Shown here: piece after piece, positions 27,182-36,935 of the stretch
Numbering within the stretch: the stretch's first letter is position 1
Layout of the letters: each line of letters starts with the position of its first letter
Assembly: GCA_913057515.1 (NCBI GenBank)
Contig: CAJXOJ010000005.1
Coordinates: 1-64,000, forward strand
Reading direction: 5' to 3'
DNA: 64,000 nt
Source of the DNA: an uncultured Cycloclasticus sp.
GTDB taxonomy: Bacteria; Pseudomonadota; Gammaproteobacteria; Methylococcales; Cycloclasticaceae
Position numbers and translations under genes: made by a program
Notes under the pieces: model-generated
Told to the model about the DNA's origin: nothing
Databases searched by the model: none
Seen by the model: only the letters and a program-made list of their open reading frames with translations

Positions 27182-27919
27182 TTACAAATAACCTTGTAGT
27201 TTTATTTCAACGTTACGTGGATTTTCACCTTCGGCAATCGCAGCAATTCCTTCAATCATCATTTCTCTTGCTTGAGAGTATGCTTGAATCTGTGATTTCA
27301 GTTTAGCAGCCACCGGTATAAACAATAAGTTAGCCAGCCCTACACCATAAATCGTAGCAACAAAGGCCGTGGCAATACCAGACCCTAATTTGCTGGGGTC
27401 TGATAAGTTTTGCATAACATGAATAAGCCCCATAACAGCACCGATAATACCTATGGTAGGTGCATACCCCCCCATCGCGTCATAAACTTTTGCGCTTTGA
27501 AGTTGCTGAGCCTCTAGTGCCTCAAGCTCAAGCATTAGTATATCTCGTATCACTTCTGGTTCAGCGCCATCAACTAATAACTCAAGCCCTTTTTTTGCAA
27601 ATGGTTCTTGTTCTTCCTCAACAAGTGCCTCAAGACCCAACAAGCCTTCGCGTCGAGAAATCTCGCTCCACTCAATAATTTTATCTAGCGATTTCTGTAA
27701 TTTTAAATTTGGCGGAAATAATACCCATCGTAATAATTTAATCGAACCAATATAGACCTTAGCGGGTGATTGTAATAAGGCAGCGCCAATGGTTCCACCA
27801 AACACAATTAAGGCTGCAGGGCCATTAACAAGCGCCTCAAGATGCCCTCCTTCCATGAAGTTGCCACCTAAAATAGCACCAAAGCCAATTATCACGCCTA
27901 ATACGGTCAAAATATCCAA
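27182..27919 (-). CDS. motC: flagellar motor protein MotC (MotA family)
   Basis: Stator subunit with four membrane segments (residues about 3-20, 30-50, 150-170, 180-200). Motifs: GPAALIVFGGTIGAALLQSP near 33, MGGYAPTIGIIGAVMGLIHV near 148 and AFVATIYGVGLANLLFIPVA near 184. It starts at TTG 27919 with a strong AAGGAG 8 nt upstream; no in-frame ATG is close. A 188-nt gap separates it from fliA, where Pseudomonas has the che genes; a promoter candidate lies in that gap. Confidence 0.93.
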   Translation of the reverse strand: MDILTVLGVIIGFGAILGGNFMEGGHLEALVNGPAALIVFGGTIGAALLQSPAKVYIGSIKLLRWVLFPPNLKLQKSLDKIIEWSEISRREGLLGLEALVEEEQEPFAKKGLELLVDGAEPEVIRDILMLELEALEAQQLQSAKVYDAMGGYAPTIGIIGAVMGLIHVMQNLSDPSKLGSGIATAFVATIYGVGLANLLFIPVAAKLKSQIQAYSQAREMMIEGIAAIAEGENPRNVEIKLQGYL

Positions 27920-28028
27920 CTTAAAAACTCCTTAATTAATAGCACCGTCCAGTGAATATAAAAGAAGAACCTATGCTCCTTGATTCATCATTCACCCTTA
28001 TAACCGAATACAACTTCCACATAAACTA

Positions 28029-28057
28029 AATATTGCTTATCTACTTGAACTTGTCAA
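28029..28057 (-). promoter_or_regulatory. candidate sigma-70-type promoter for motCD
   Basis: On the minus strand TTGACA (28057-28052) is followed after 17 bp by AATATT (28034-28029). The -35 is perfect and the -10 matches at four of six positions. It would start a transcript with about a 100-nt leader before the motC TTG. I could not find a convincing FliA-type promoter in this gap. Confidence 0.4.
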
Positions 28058-28107
28058 ACAAGAAGCAGATTTAAAGTACACACCTTGTTTTACCAAGCAA
28101 ATAGCTA

Positions 28108-28821
28108 CTAGGCCGGTGCATAAGCAAAAAGACGCGATTTTAAACGTAGCATCGCTTGGTTATTAATTTGACAAACACGTGATTCACTAACCCCTAAAAC
28201 ACAACCGATCTCTTTTAAATTAAGTTCATTATCGTAATACATGGACACGACCATTTGTTCTTTTTCAGGTAGCCCGTCAATAGCATCAGTCAATGCTACT
28301 CTAAAATCTTCTTCATTAAGATTTTCCAAAATATTTTCTGATGAAGAAGTTTGCTGACTATCACCTTCTATCTCATCAGTACTAAACAATCGACACGATG
28401 TACTGTCTAGCAATATTTTATGGTATTCCTCAAGCGTTATGTCTAACAGGGCTGCTATTTCAGTATCCCGTGCATCGCGCCCAGTTTCATGCTCAATCTG
28501 TCGCATCACCTTAGTAATTTCACGAGCTTTCCTGTGCACAGACCTAGGTGTCCAATCTGTTCGCCTAACATCGTCTAACATCGCGCCACGAATCCGAATA
28601 CCAGCATAGGTTGAAAAACTAGCGCCATGCTTATCACTAAAGTTACTGGATGCTTCTAATAGACCAACCATACCCGCTTGGATGAGGTCTTCAATCAATA
28701 TGGTATCCGGCAGTGTTGCAGATAAGTGATAAGCAATTCGCTTAACCAATGGTGCATGCGTCGCAACCAGTTCCCCAGCAGTTTTTGCTTGAAGATTGGT
28801 ATACATCGCAATGCCGTTCAC
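28108..28821 (-). CDS. fliA: flagellar sigma factor FliA (sigma-28)
   Basis: Directs late flagellar gene transcription. Regions 2-4 are clear: LPDTILIEDLIQAGMVGLLE (region 2), RIRGAMLDDVRRTDWTPR, and GVSESRVCQINNQAMLRLKS (region 4 helix-turn-helix). The ORF track start at 28908 lies inside fleN. I choose GTG 28821, which overlaps the fleN stop (GTGA) and has GGAG 8 nt upstream, giving 237 aa (E. coli 239). MYTNLQAKTAGELV near the N-terminus aligns with Pseudomonas FliA. Confidence 0.93.
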   Translation of the reverse strand: MNGIAMYTNLQAKTAGELVATHAPLVKRIAYHLSATLPDTILIEDLIQAGMVGLLEASSNFSDKHGASFSTYAGIRIRGAMLDDVRRTDWTPRSVHRKAREITKVMRQIEHETGRDARDTEIAALLDITLEEYHKILLDSTSCRLFSTDEIEGDSQQTSSSENILENLNEEDFRVALTDAIDGLPEKEQMVVSMYYDNELNLKEIGCVLGVSESRVCQINNQAMLRLKSRLFAYAPA

Positions 28822-29702
28822 TTTACAGGCTCCTCTAGTTGGCTTGATTGAATAAGCCGCTCTACAAAGAACTCTAAATAACCTGCCGCACCACGTTGAA
28901 CAGGCCAATGATCAATTTTTTTCGCCAGGTTTTTAATGGAGGCTGCCACCTCACTATTAGGCGCTGCTTCAACAACGGCTTGCTGTTTCTGAACAGCTTT
29001 TCGCAAACTTTTATCAAACGGCACCGCACCGGTAAAATATAAGGCAACATCCAAATATTGGTCTGTCACTTTACAAAGCTTCTGATACAACAATTTTCCG
29101 TGTTGAAGTGACTCAACCATGTTGGTAATAATATGGAATCGACTTAAACCATGATCACGATTTAATAATTTAATCAGCGCGTAAGCATCGGTTAATGAGG
29201 TTGGCTCATCACATACAACAATAAGTACTTCTTGGCACGCTCTAGCAAAATTCACCACACCACCATGAATCCCCGCAGCTGTATCGACCAATAATACGTC
29301 GATATCTTGCTGAAATTCGTTAAACGCATTAATAATGCCGGCTTGCTCCATGGTCCCCATTTCAGCCATGTGTTGCACACCCGATGAGGCTGGAATTACT
29401 TTAAGTCCCTGCGGTCCTTCAACGACAATGTCATCCAGTGTTTTTTCGCCACTGAGTACATGCGTTAAATTATATTCTGGGTGCAAACCCAACAAAATAT
29501 CAACATTAGCCAAGCCCATATCTGCGTCAAGAAGAGCAACCTTGCGACCTAATTTACATAATGAAATACCTAGGTTTACCGATAGATTGGTTTTACCCAC
29601 CCCACCTTTACCACTGGCTATCGCAATCACCCGTACGGGCTTTTTATCTGTCATCGTTCTTATTCCTGCTGCCTGATCCAGGCCTTCTTTAAACATTCGC
29701 AT
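28818..29702 (-). CDS. fleN: flagellar number regulator FleN/FlhG (MinD-like ATPase)
   Basis: Limits polar flagellum number by opposing FlhF and, in pseudomonads, inhibiting the sigma-54 activator FleQ. The 294-aa protein has the deviant Walker A ASGKGGVGKTNLSVNLG near residue 30 and LLDADMGLANVDILLG near 57. The N-terminal DQAAGIR is the conserved motif of FlhG that activates the FlhF GTPase, which supports a start at 29702 or 29696, both overlapping flhF. A C-terminal amphipathic stretch (YLEFFVERLIQ) may mediate membrane association. Confidence 0.93.
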   Translation of the reverse strand: MRMFKEGLDQAAGIRTMTDKKPVRVIAIASGKGGVGKTNLSVNLGISLCKLGRKVALLDADMGLANVDILLGLHPEYNLTHVLSGEKTLDDIVVEGPQGLKVIPASSGVQHMAEMGTMEQAGIINAFNEFQQDIDVLLVDTAAGIHGGVVNFARACQEVLIVVCDEPTSLTDAYALIKLLNRDHGLSRFHIITNMVESLQHGKLLYQKLCKVTDQYLDVALYFTGAVPFDKSLRKAVQKQQAVVEAAPNSEVAASIKNLAKKIDHWPVQRGAAGYLEFFVERLIQSSQLEEPVK

Positions 29703-30993
29703 GTCGCGACGCCCCGTCTAATAAAACAGACAGTGCAATATCATCGTCATCCACTAGCAACTCGCTGGGTTCAATAAACGTCGCCATCAGTTCACTAGCT
29801 GATGGGAAATGCAGGTCCTCTGGTACTCGTTGGCCGTCAGTCACAAAGCTTAAGGGTATTTGCTGCTCGATAATGGCTGATAACGCACTACCAGGGCAAT
29901 CAGTTTCATCCAGTTTACTTAAAATGCAACCAACCAACTCTGCATCGGCAAAGGTGTTCATCGCTTCACGCATTGCCCGCGACTCTGTTGTTGCTGAAAT
30001 AACCAAGTAATTATCTATATCAAACTTCTCATCTCGCAATAATTTAAACTGCTCGGTCATACGAATATCGCGTTGGCTCATCCCCGCTGTATCTATTAGC
30101 ACTAAACGCTTGTCAACAAAATCTGTTAGCGCGTCACGGAAATCATCCTGAGTGGATGCAACTCGCATTGGAACCCCTAAAATTCTAGCAAAATTACTTA
30201 ATTGTTCATGTGCACCAATACGAAAGTTGTCCGTTGTTATTAAAGCCAATGAGTCTGCCCCATGACGCATTCTGAAGCGCGCAGCAATTTTTGCAATGGT
30301 GGTTGTTTTCCCCACCCCTGTTGGACCAACGAGGGCCACCAAACCACCTTCATCTAAGATTTTATTATCCATAATAGGCAATGCATCAGAGGCTAACTTT
30401 AGACAATTTATCCATGCTGCTTCAAGTTCAGTATCAACTACCACTGCCTCGGCGAGCTTAACACTCAATTTCTTTGAAAAACCCGTGTCTAATAAGCGCC
30501 TAATAACATCTATTCTGACTGGGTTTTGTTGCGTTTTATCAGCCCAAGAAAGCTCATTTAAGGTTGTTCTAAATTCTTGACGCATCATATCAAGTTCATG
30601 TTTGACTGCTTTAATAGCAGGATCTTCTACCCATTCGTTTTTACGTATGGCTGGCTCTTTTTTAACTTTTTGAGGTCGAGCCTGCGCTTGCTCTCGTACA
30701 GGTTTCTTTTTTGACGGTGTATAGTCTTCTCGATACGCCTGTTTCGGCGCTTTATTCCAGTCTATCGAGACTCGATCTTTTTTTAATTCTTCATCAAGCC
30801 TCGAGTCAAATAAAGCCTCTTTTTTATCTGCGGCGGCCTGAATAGCTTGTTCATCGTAGTCCTTAGCAGCAACAATTTCTACACCGTTATCCACTCGATT
30901 ATTAGACAAAATGACGGCATCCGCTCCCAATTGCTCTTTCACTAATCTCAGCGCTTCACGCATATCTGGGGCAAAAAATCGTTTAATTTTCAT
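29689..30993 (-). CDS. flhF: polar flagellar biogenesis GTPase FlhF
   Basis: SRP-type GTPase that places the flagellum at the pole. The 434-aa protein opens with MKIKRFFAPDMREALRLVKE, typical of FlhF. A variable basic B-domain (about 75-140) follows, then the NG domain with GPTGVGKTTTIAKIAARF near residue 222 (G1), DTAGMSQRD (G3) and SKLDETDCPG (G4/G5 region). It is followed without a gap by fleN (14-nt overlap) and preceded by flhA at 23 nt. Confidence 0.96.
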   Translation of the reverse strand: MKIKRFFAPDMREALRLVKEQLGADAVILSNNRVDNGVEIVAAKDYDEQAIQAAADKKEALFDSRLDEELKKDRVSIDWNKAPKQAYREDYTPSKKKPVREQAQARPQKVKKEPAIRKNEWVEDPAIKAVKHELDMMRQEFRTTLNELSWADKTQQNPVRIDVIRRLLDTGFSKKLSVKLAEAVVVDTELEAAWINCLKLASDALPIMDNKILDEGGLVALVGPTGVGKTTTIAKIAARFRMRHGADSLALITTDNFRIGAHEQLSNFARILGVPMRVASTQDDFRDALTDFVDKRLVLIDTAGMSQRDIRMTEQFKLLRDEKFDIDNYLVISATTESRAMREAMNTFADAELVGCILSKLDETDCPGSALSAIIEQQIPLSFVTDGQRVPEDLHFPSASELMATFIEPSELLVDDDDIALSVLLDGASRHANV

Positions 30994-31016
30994 CGTATAT
31001 AGTCTCTTATAATCTA

Positions 31017-33107
31017 TTAACCATTTTGCCCAACACTGCCAACAACACGCACTTGCCTGTCATCAGGTATTTCGTTGTAAGACAAAACATTTAACGTTGA
31101 AATGGAGTGGCGAACAAAGTGAGCCAACCAAGGACGCAAAAAACCAGAGACTAGAAGGACAGCACTTTTGCCTTCCATTTCTAATTTCTGAGTACTTTCT
31201 TGTAATGCTTTTATCATTCTTTCTGCTAACCCTGGCTCAAGTCCCGCGCTACCATCTTCTGACGCTTGCAAACTTTGCTGCAATAAGCGTTCCAAATCTG
31301 GATCTAAGGTTATCACTGACAATTCACTGTCTAAACCACTGATTTTCTGGACAATTGAGCGGCCTAAAGCAATTCTAACCGCCGCGGTGAGCGCGCCAGC
31401 ATCTTGACTTATTCGACCGTGTTCAATCAATGCTTCGGCGACAGTTCGCATATCTCGAACCGGTATATTCTCCTGTAACAAATTTTGCAGCACTTTTACT
31501 ACAGCACCTAATGAAATAGTATCAGGCACTAAATCTTCGACCAATTTCGGTGCAGATTTTTTCAATGTATCGAGCATTTGCTGCACTTCTTCATGACCTA
31601 GTAATTCATGTGCATGAGTCTGAATAATTTGGCTTAAATGTGTTGCCACCACTGTGCTAGGGTCCACCACGGTATAGCCCATTGTTTGCGCTTGGTCTTT
31701 TTGCGCTGAATCAATCCAAATAGCATCCAAACCAAAGGCAGGATCTTTGGTTGCGATACCTTGAATGTCGCCAAACACCTGACCTGGATTAATAGCCAGC
31801 TCTCTATCAGGGTGAATTTCTACCTCCCCAATATTGACACCCATCAAGGTCAAACGGTATACATTGGGTGCTAAGTCTAAGTTGTCACGAATATGTACAG
31901 ATGGAATTAAGAAGCCCAGCTCTTGAGATAGCTTTTTACGTACACCTTTAATCCGTGACATCAACTCACCGCCCTGTGCTTTATCAACTAAGGGGATTAA
32001 TCGATACCCGACTTCCAAACCTATCATATCCACTGGCGCCACATCATCCCAAGATAGCTCTTTGGGTTCATCAGGCATGGCTTGAACCAACGGTTCAAGG
32101 TCTTCAGGTTCTGACTCTGCCTGCAATTGTTTTTTGTATACCAAATAAGCGGCATAACCCAAACCAGATGATAAGGCAATAAAGACTAAGTTCGGCATCC
32201 CTGGGATTAACCCTAGTGCACCTATAATTGCAGCAGAAATCGCTAGCGCCTTGGGGTTGCTTAACACCTGCAAAGAAACTTGCTCGCCCATGTCTTGATT
32301 GCTGTTAACGCGAGTAACGATAATAGCGGTTGCCGTAGACAATAATAAACCGGGGATCTGTGCCACCAGACCATCACCAATCGTTAGTAGCGTGTAATAC
32401 TCCATCGCTTGTGAAAACGCCAAATCATGCTGAATAACTCCAACACCTAAACCACCTACAATATTGATTAATAAAATTAGAATACCAGCGACCGCATCGC
32501 CACGAACAAACTTACTGGCACCATCCATCGATCCATAAAAATCAGCTTCTTGACTGATTTCTGCACGTCGATCACGTGCTTGATCTTGCGTCAGCAAGCC
32601 TGAATTTAAATCGGCATCAATCGCCATCTGCTTGCCCGGCATCGCATCGAGGGTAAATCGAGCACTCACCTCCGAAACTCGGCCCGCACCCTTGGTTACT
32701 ACAACAAAGTTAATAATAATGAGGATACTAAAAACCACTAAACCGACCGCGTAATTACCGCCAATAACAAAGGCCCCAAACGCTTCAATCACCTTACCAG
32801 CCGCATCACCTCCATTATGTCCTTCAAGCAACACCACCCGTGTTGATGCTACGTTCAAACTCAACCGTAATAGGGTCGCAATTAATAAAAAGCTGGGGAA
32901 AACGGCAAAATCTAATGGACGCAATGCATACACCACCACCAATAAAACAATCAATGACAACGCTATATTAAAAGTAAAAAATATGTCTAATAAGAAGGGC
33001 GGTAATGGTAAGACAAGCATCGCCAATATCACCATAATAAGAATCGGGGCACCTAAGCCGTTACGAGCAAAATCCAATAAAAGCTTTGAAATATCGTTAA
33101 AGTTCAT
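31017..33107 (-). CDS. flhA: flagellar export protein FlhA
   Basis: Core of the flagellar type III export gate. The 696-aa protein has eight membrane segments in the first about 320 residues, the FHIPEP-type signature RVSEVSARFTLDAMPGKQMA near residue 145, and a cytoplasmic domain (about 350-690) that binds chaperone-substrate complexes. The length equals that of other FlhA proteins. It lies 25 nt downstream of flhB. Confidence 0.97.
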   Translation of the reverse strand: MNFNDISKLLLDFARNGLGAPILIMVILAMLVLPLPPFLLDIFFTFNIALSLIVLLVVVYALRPLDFAVFPSFLLIATLLRLSLNVASTRVVLLEGHNGGDAAGKVIEAFGAFVIGGNYAVGLVVFSILIIINFVVVTKGAGRVSEVSARFTLDAMPGKQMAIDADLNSGLLTQDQARDRRAEISQEADFYGSMDGASKFVRGDAVAGILILLINIVGGLGVGVIQHDLAFSQAMEYYTLLTIGDGLVAQIPGLLLSTATAIIVTRVNSNQDMGEQVSLQVLSNPKALAISAAIIGALGLIPGMPNLVFIALSSGLGYAAYLVYKKQLQAESEPEDLEPLVQAMPDEPKELSWDDVAPVDMIGLEVGYRLIPLVDKAQGGELMSRIKGVRKKLSQELGFLIPSVHIRDNLDLAPNVYRLTLMGVNIGEVEIHPDRELAINPGQVFGDIQGIATKDPAFGLDAIWIDSAQKDQAQTMGYTVVDPSTVVATHLSQIIQTHAHELLGHEEVQQMLDTLKKSAPKLVEDLVPDTISLGAVVKVLQNLLQENIPVRDMRTVAEALIEHGRISQDAGALTAAVRIALGRSIVQKISGLDSELSVITLDPDLERLLQQSLQASEDGSAGLEPGLAERMIKALQESTQKLEMEGKSAVLLVSGFLRPWLAHFVRHSISTLNVLSYNEIPDDRQVRVVGSVGQNG

Positions 33108-33132
33108 TGTTAATCATCTTCATCTTTAAAGG

Positions 33133-34278
33133 TTAATGTGTCTTGTTCGCATATTTTTTATATTCATCTGGGATAGCGATATCGCTAGGTGCCTTTGGCG
33201 CCTTCCAGCGTTTTTCTGTCGCAATCCTCAACTGATAAACATAGGCCAGCACTTGGGCCACCGCTAAATACAAACCTTTGGGCACTTCCTGGTCAATCTC
33301 GGTCGTAAAGAATAATGCCCGCGCTAATGGGGGAGCAGACACCAACGTAACGCCATTACCAACAGCAATGTTACGAATTTGAGCGGCCATTAAGTCCCCT
33401 CCTTTTGCAACAACAATAGGTGCACCATTGCCACCTTCTTCATATTTTAACGCTACCGCAAAATGAGTCGGATTGGTAACAATAACATCTGCCTGTGGTA
33501 CTGCTTCAAGCATCCTGCCTTGCGACATCTCTTGTTGTAATTGGCGTATTTTACCTTTTACTTCTGGTCGCCCTTCTGTTTGCTTCATTTCATCTTTAAC
33601 TTCTTGAAGCGTCATTTTTAATTTCTTTTTGTATTCCCATATACTAAATGGCACATCAATCGCAACAACCACTAATAAAGAGGCACACAACAGCACAAAG
33701 GCGAGAGTCATCACTTCACTCGCTCGCAACAAAGCCTCTTCTATGGATAACTGGCTAAGGTTAACAAACTCATAAAGGTACAGATTAACCAATATTGCCA
33801 TGACACCGAGCACCAAGCCAAATTTTAGCAGTGATTTGACAAGCTCTATCAGGCTACGAACGGCAAACATACGTTTGAAACCAGCAATAGGGCTCATTTT
33901 GCTGGCCTTTGGTGCAAACGCTTCGGCACTAAAAGACCACCCCCCCATTGCAATCGGGCCAGCCAAGGAGGCAATGACCATCGCTGCTAAAAAAGGAGCC
34001 ACGAACAACAAAGCATCTTGCATAGCCAACTGCAAACTGTTTATCGTTTCTAAGGGATCAAACATACTGCTTCTATCAATCTTAAATGCACTTTCCATTA
34101 CTCCCCACATGCCTTTAATGATTCGATCCCCAGTCATCCAAACCATCACTGAACCCATCATCAACACAACGACTGTATTAAGTTCTCTCGAGCGCGCAAT
34201 ATCCCCCTTTTTTCGGGCATCCTCCTCTCGTTTGGCGGTGGGTTCTTCGGTTTTTTCTTGATCGCTATCATTGGCCAT
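33133..34278 (-). CDS. flhB: flagellar export switch protein FlhB
   Basis: The 381-aa protein has a charged N-terminus (EKTEEPTAKREEDARKKGD), four membrane segments and the autocleavage motif NPTH in VTNPTHFAVALKYEE near residue 268, so substrate-specificity switching should be intact. It is 1 nt downstream of fliR. The unlinked FlhB C-terminal-domain protein at 25300-25587 resembles its last about 100 residues. Confidence 0.97.
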   Translation of the reverse strand: MANDSDQEKTEEPTAKREEDARKKGDIARSRELNTVVVLMMGSVMVWMTGDRIIKGMWGVMESAFKIDRSSMFDPLETINSLQLAMQDALLFVAPFLAAMVIASLAGPIAMGGWSFSAEAFAPKASKMSPIAGFKRMFAVRSLIELVKSLLKFGLVLGVMAILVNLYLYEFVNLSQLSIEEALLRASEVMTLAFVLLCASLLVVVAIDVPFSIWEYKKKLKMTLQEVKDEMKQTEGRPEVKGKIRQLQQEMSQGRMLEAVPQADVIVTNPTHFAVALKYEEGGNGAPIVVAKGGDLMAAQIRNIAVGNGVTLVSAPPLARALFFTTEIDQEVPKGLYLAVAQVLAYVYQLRIATEKRWKAPKAPSDIAIPDEYKKYANKTH

Positions 34279-34279
34279 A

Positions 34280-35059
34280 TCAATGCCTTATCCGTAGAAA
34301 GTCGCCGATCACGCCATAGCTCTCGACCAGTAAATTCGTGAAATTATCTAAAACCCCAGGAATCGTCACCCACATTAAAAGCAAACCTAAGATCAATGTA
34401 ATCGGAAAGCCAACCGAAAAAATATTAAGCTGCGGCGCAGCTTTAGTGACAACACCAAACGCAATATTGACCATTAGCAACGATGCAATGGCAGGCATGG
34501 CCATCAACAGTCCTGCAGAAAAAATTCTGCTTGACCACGCAATAATTGACCATATATCTGAACGCTCCATACCAATAGCCCCTATCGGTAAGGTATTGAA
34601 ACTATCAATCAACATCTCAATGAGCACCAAATGCCCACCCAATGTTAAAAATATAAGTGTCGCCAAGACTAAATAAAATTGACTCAGCACCGGCACACTC
34701 ACCCCAGTTGTAGGGTCAACCATAGAGGCGAAACCTAAGCCCATGCTATAGGCGATACCTTGCCCAGCAAAAATAATCGCACTAAAGACCAACTGTAAAA
34801 CAAAGCCAGCCGATATACCGATAAAGATTTGCTGCAACCCTGTGATAAGGCCTTCGTGACTAAGGACTTCAATCGTCTGCTGCTCGGGTAATAATGGCAA
34901 GGTGAAAAAAGTAATCATCAACGTTACGCCAGCCAGAATTTTACCGTCAACAAACCGGCCACTAAACACTGGAATAGCGATAAACATAGCGCCAATTCGC
35001 AATAGCGGCCAAAAGAAATTAGAAGCCCACATCATGATTTGTTGCTCGCTATAAACCAT
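34280..35059 (-). CDS. fliR: flagellar export protein FliR
   Basis: A 259-aa export-gate membrane protein with about six hydrophobic segments. Typical motifs are RIGAMFIAIPVFSGR near residue 17, and GLGFASMVDPTTGVSVPVLSQFY near 105-127. It sits between fliQ and flhB as usual. Confidence 0.95.
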   Translation of the reverse strand: MVYSEQQIMMWASNFFWPLLRIGAMFIAIPVFSGRFVDGKILAGVTLMITFFTLPLLPEQQTIEVLSHEGLITGLQQIFIGISAGFVLQLVFSAIIFAGQGIAYSMGLGFASMVDPTTGVSVPVLSQFYLVLATLIFLTLGGHLVLIEMLIDSFNTLPIGAIGMERSDIWSIIAWSSRIFSAGLLMAMPAIASLLMVNIAFGVVTKAAPQLNIFSVGFPITLILGLLLMWVTIPGVLDNFTNLLVESYGVIGDFLRIRH

Positions 35060-35074
35060 GCTTTCGACGCCCGC

Positions 35075-35344
35075 CTAGCCGATTAACTCTGGAATGCTGA
35101 TAAATGTTTGCCGAGTAAAATTTATTATTAAACGCAACATCCATGGCCCAGCGATAGATAAAACAACAACTGTTATTAACAATTTAGGTACAAAGCTTAA
35201 TGTTTGCTCATTAATTTGTGTCGCTGCTTGAAACATCGCAACCACCAACCCAACCGCTAGAGCCGACAATAAAATAGGCGCCGCCAACAGCACTGTTACC
35301 TGTAAGGCTTGCTCGCCTAGATGCATAACGCTATCAGGTGTCAT
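35075..35344 (-). CDS. fliQ: flagellar export protein FliQ
   Basis: An 89-aa protein with two membrane segments (LLAAPILLSALAVGLVVAMF and LITVVVLSIAGPWMLRLII) and the conserved QAATQINEQTLSFVPK between them. It is part of the FliPQR export gate, 12 nt after fliP. Confidence 0.96.
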   Translation of the reverse strand: MTPDSVMHLGEQALQVTVLLAAPILLSALAVGLVVAMFQAATQINEQTLSFVPKLLITVVVLSIAGPWMLRLIINFTRQTFISIPELIG

Positions 35345-35356
35345 TGATCACCCCCC

Positions 35357-36088
35357 TTAAGTGAAAAAGCTTGCCGCTAATGTTTCCATCACCAACGCCC
35401 AACCATCTACTAACACAAAGAGCATTAACTTAAACGGTAATGAAATAATGAGCGGAGATAACATCATCATCCCCATGGACATCAACACACTCGCCACCAC
35501 CATGTCGATAATTAAAAAGGGTATAAAAATCATAAAGCCGATTTGAAAAGCTGTTTTCAATTCGCTGGTAACAAACGCTGGAAGTAATAATGACATCGGC
35601 ACTTCAGACGCTTCAGTCATCGGCTCTGCGCCTGAAATGCGCGCAAACATTTCCAAGTCATCATTTCTGGTCTGCCTTAACATAAAGGCACGAAAAGGCT
35701 CTATTGCTTTTGTAATGGCAACGTCTGCCGCTATCTGATCATTTAAATAAGGCTGAAGCGCTTCATTATTTGCTTTTTCAAACACCGGAGACATAATGAA
35801 AAATGTAAGAAACAAGGCAAGGCCTAATAAAATTTGATTACTGGGGGTTTGTGGTGTTCCTATTGCTTGGCGAAGAATAGACAAAACAATAATAACCCTT
35901 GTAAACGATGTCATCATGATCAACAAGCTCGGCAAAACAGTTAATACCGTCATCACCGCTAGAATTTGTAGCGTTACTGAATAACTTTTACCATCACCCG
36001 CTATCGTAATAGCTTCAATTCCGTTGGCTGCTATGGCACTTAACGGTGTTAAACCGAGGAAAATAAGCAAAAACAGTAACCGTTTCAT
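35357..36088 (-). CDS. fliP: flagellar export protein FliP
   Basis: A 243-aa export-gate protein with a cleavable signal peptide ([20 protein letters not shown]), the [21 protein letters not shown] motif near residue 60, and [20 protein letters not shown] near 168. It overlaps fliO by 4 nt (ATGA). Confidence 0.97.
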   Translation of the reverse strand: MKRLLFLLIFLGLTPLSAIAANGIEAITIAGDGKSYSVTLQILAVMTVLTVLPSLLIMMTSFTRVIIVLSILRQAIGTPQTPSNQILLGLALFLTFFIMSPVFEKANNEALQPYLNDQIAADVAITKAIEPFRAFMLRQTRNDDLEMFARISGAEPMTEASEVPMSLLLPAFVTSELKTAFQIGFMIFIPFLIIDMVVASVLMSMGMMMLSPLIISLPFKLMLFVLVDGWALVMETLAASFFT

Positions 36089-36522
36089 TGAGCCGGCCCT
36101 TTCTTCATGATGTTTTGCAGGTTTTCTTTAAAGCTCTGCCCTGTCAGCACGTCATTATTAGTTTTTTCTGAAATTTCACCCTTCTCAAATGTATGCAGTT
36201 TCACCACTCGACCTGGCGCAACACCCAGCAAAATATGTTGCTGACCCGCTTTAATCAATATTGCTTTTTCCCTAGTCCCAAGCGAAATGCCAGACACTAT
36301 TTTAAGATCACCCTTGTTATTGGATGTAAAGCCTGTAAGCCTTTTTGCTAGCCATGCAACCACGAGAATCATCAACAAAACAAATACTAAACCAATCGTC
36401 CATTGAGTCAGGTTAGCGGTTGATAAAGGCTCAGCACTATTAGAACCGACAACAGATGATGTAGCTGCTAAGGCGGTATGAGAGATTAATGTCAACAATA
36501 GACAATATAAACGTTTCATCAC
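36085..36522 (-). CDS. fliO: flagellar protein FliO
   Basis: A 145-aa protein with an N-terminal signal-like segment, a membrane helix ([22 protein letters not shown], residues about 41-62) and a small cytoplasmic domain ([25 protein letters not shown]). It assists assembly of the FliP ring. Poorly conserved in general, but its position between fliN and fliP is diagnostic. It overlaps both neighbours by 4 nt. Confidence 0.92.
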   Translation of the reverse strand: MMKRLYCLLLTLISHTALAATSSVVGSNSAEPLSTANLTQWTIGLVFVLLMILVVAWLAKRLTGFTSNNKGDLKIVSGISLGTREKAILIKAGQQHILLGVAPGRVVKLHTFEKGEISEKTNNDVLTGQSFKENLQNIMKKGPAQ

Positions 36523-36935
36523 TTAAGCTTTTTAACTCGCTCTGCTGGGGTAATAATATCTGTTAAACGCAAACCAAACTTATCGTTAACAACCACCACC
36601 TCACCACGCGCAATCAAGGTATTATTCACTAATACATCCATTGGCTCTCCCGCCAAACGGTCCAACTCAATTACTGACCCTTGGTTTAACTGAAGTAGAT
36701 TACGAATACTAATCTCGGTGTTACCCACCTCCATCGAAATAGTCACTGGTACATCTAACAGTACATCTAAGTTAACTTCACTGTCAGTGTTCAGTGCACC
36801 ACCCATATCAGATATAGGTGCAAAAGCGGCTGCTTGAGCGGCTTCTGGATCAGCAAACGCCTCTACCCCATTGCCAGCAGTATTATCTATTTGATCGTTC
36901 AACTCTAATCCCTCGTTGTTACCTTCGTCATTCAT
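36519..36935 (-). CDS. fliN: flagellar motor switch protein FliN
   Basis: A 138-aa C-ring protein. An acidic N-terminal extension (about 1-50) precedes the SpoA domain LLDVPVTISMEVGNTEISIRNLL ... VDVLVNNTLIARGEVVVVNDKFGLRLTDI. The core matches FliN, which forms the C-ring base and helps dock the export ATPase complex. It overlaps fliM by 4 nt. Confidence 0.95.
   Translation of the reverse strand: MNDEGNNEGLELNDQIDNTAGNGVEAFADPEAAQAAAFAPISDMGGALNTDSEVNLDVLLDVPVTISMEVGNTEISIRNLLQLNQGSVIELDRLAGEPMDVLVNNTLIARGEVVVVNDKFGLRLTDIITPAERVKKLK

Noticed and set aside
27920-28107. FliA (sigma-28) promoter before motC
   Set aside because: No pair matching TAAA-N15-GCCGATAA; the TCGGTTATAA sequence has the wrong spacing and orientation of elements.
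28108-28908. fliA start at 28908
   Set aside because: The extra 29 residues are fleN coding sequence in another frame; GTG 28821 with GGAG fits homology and coupling.
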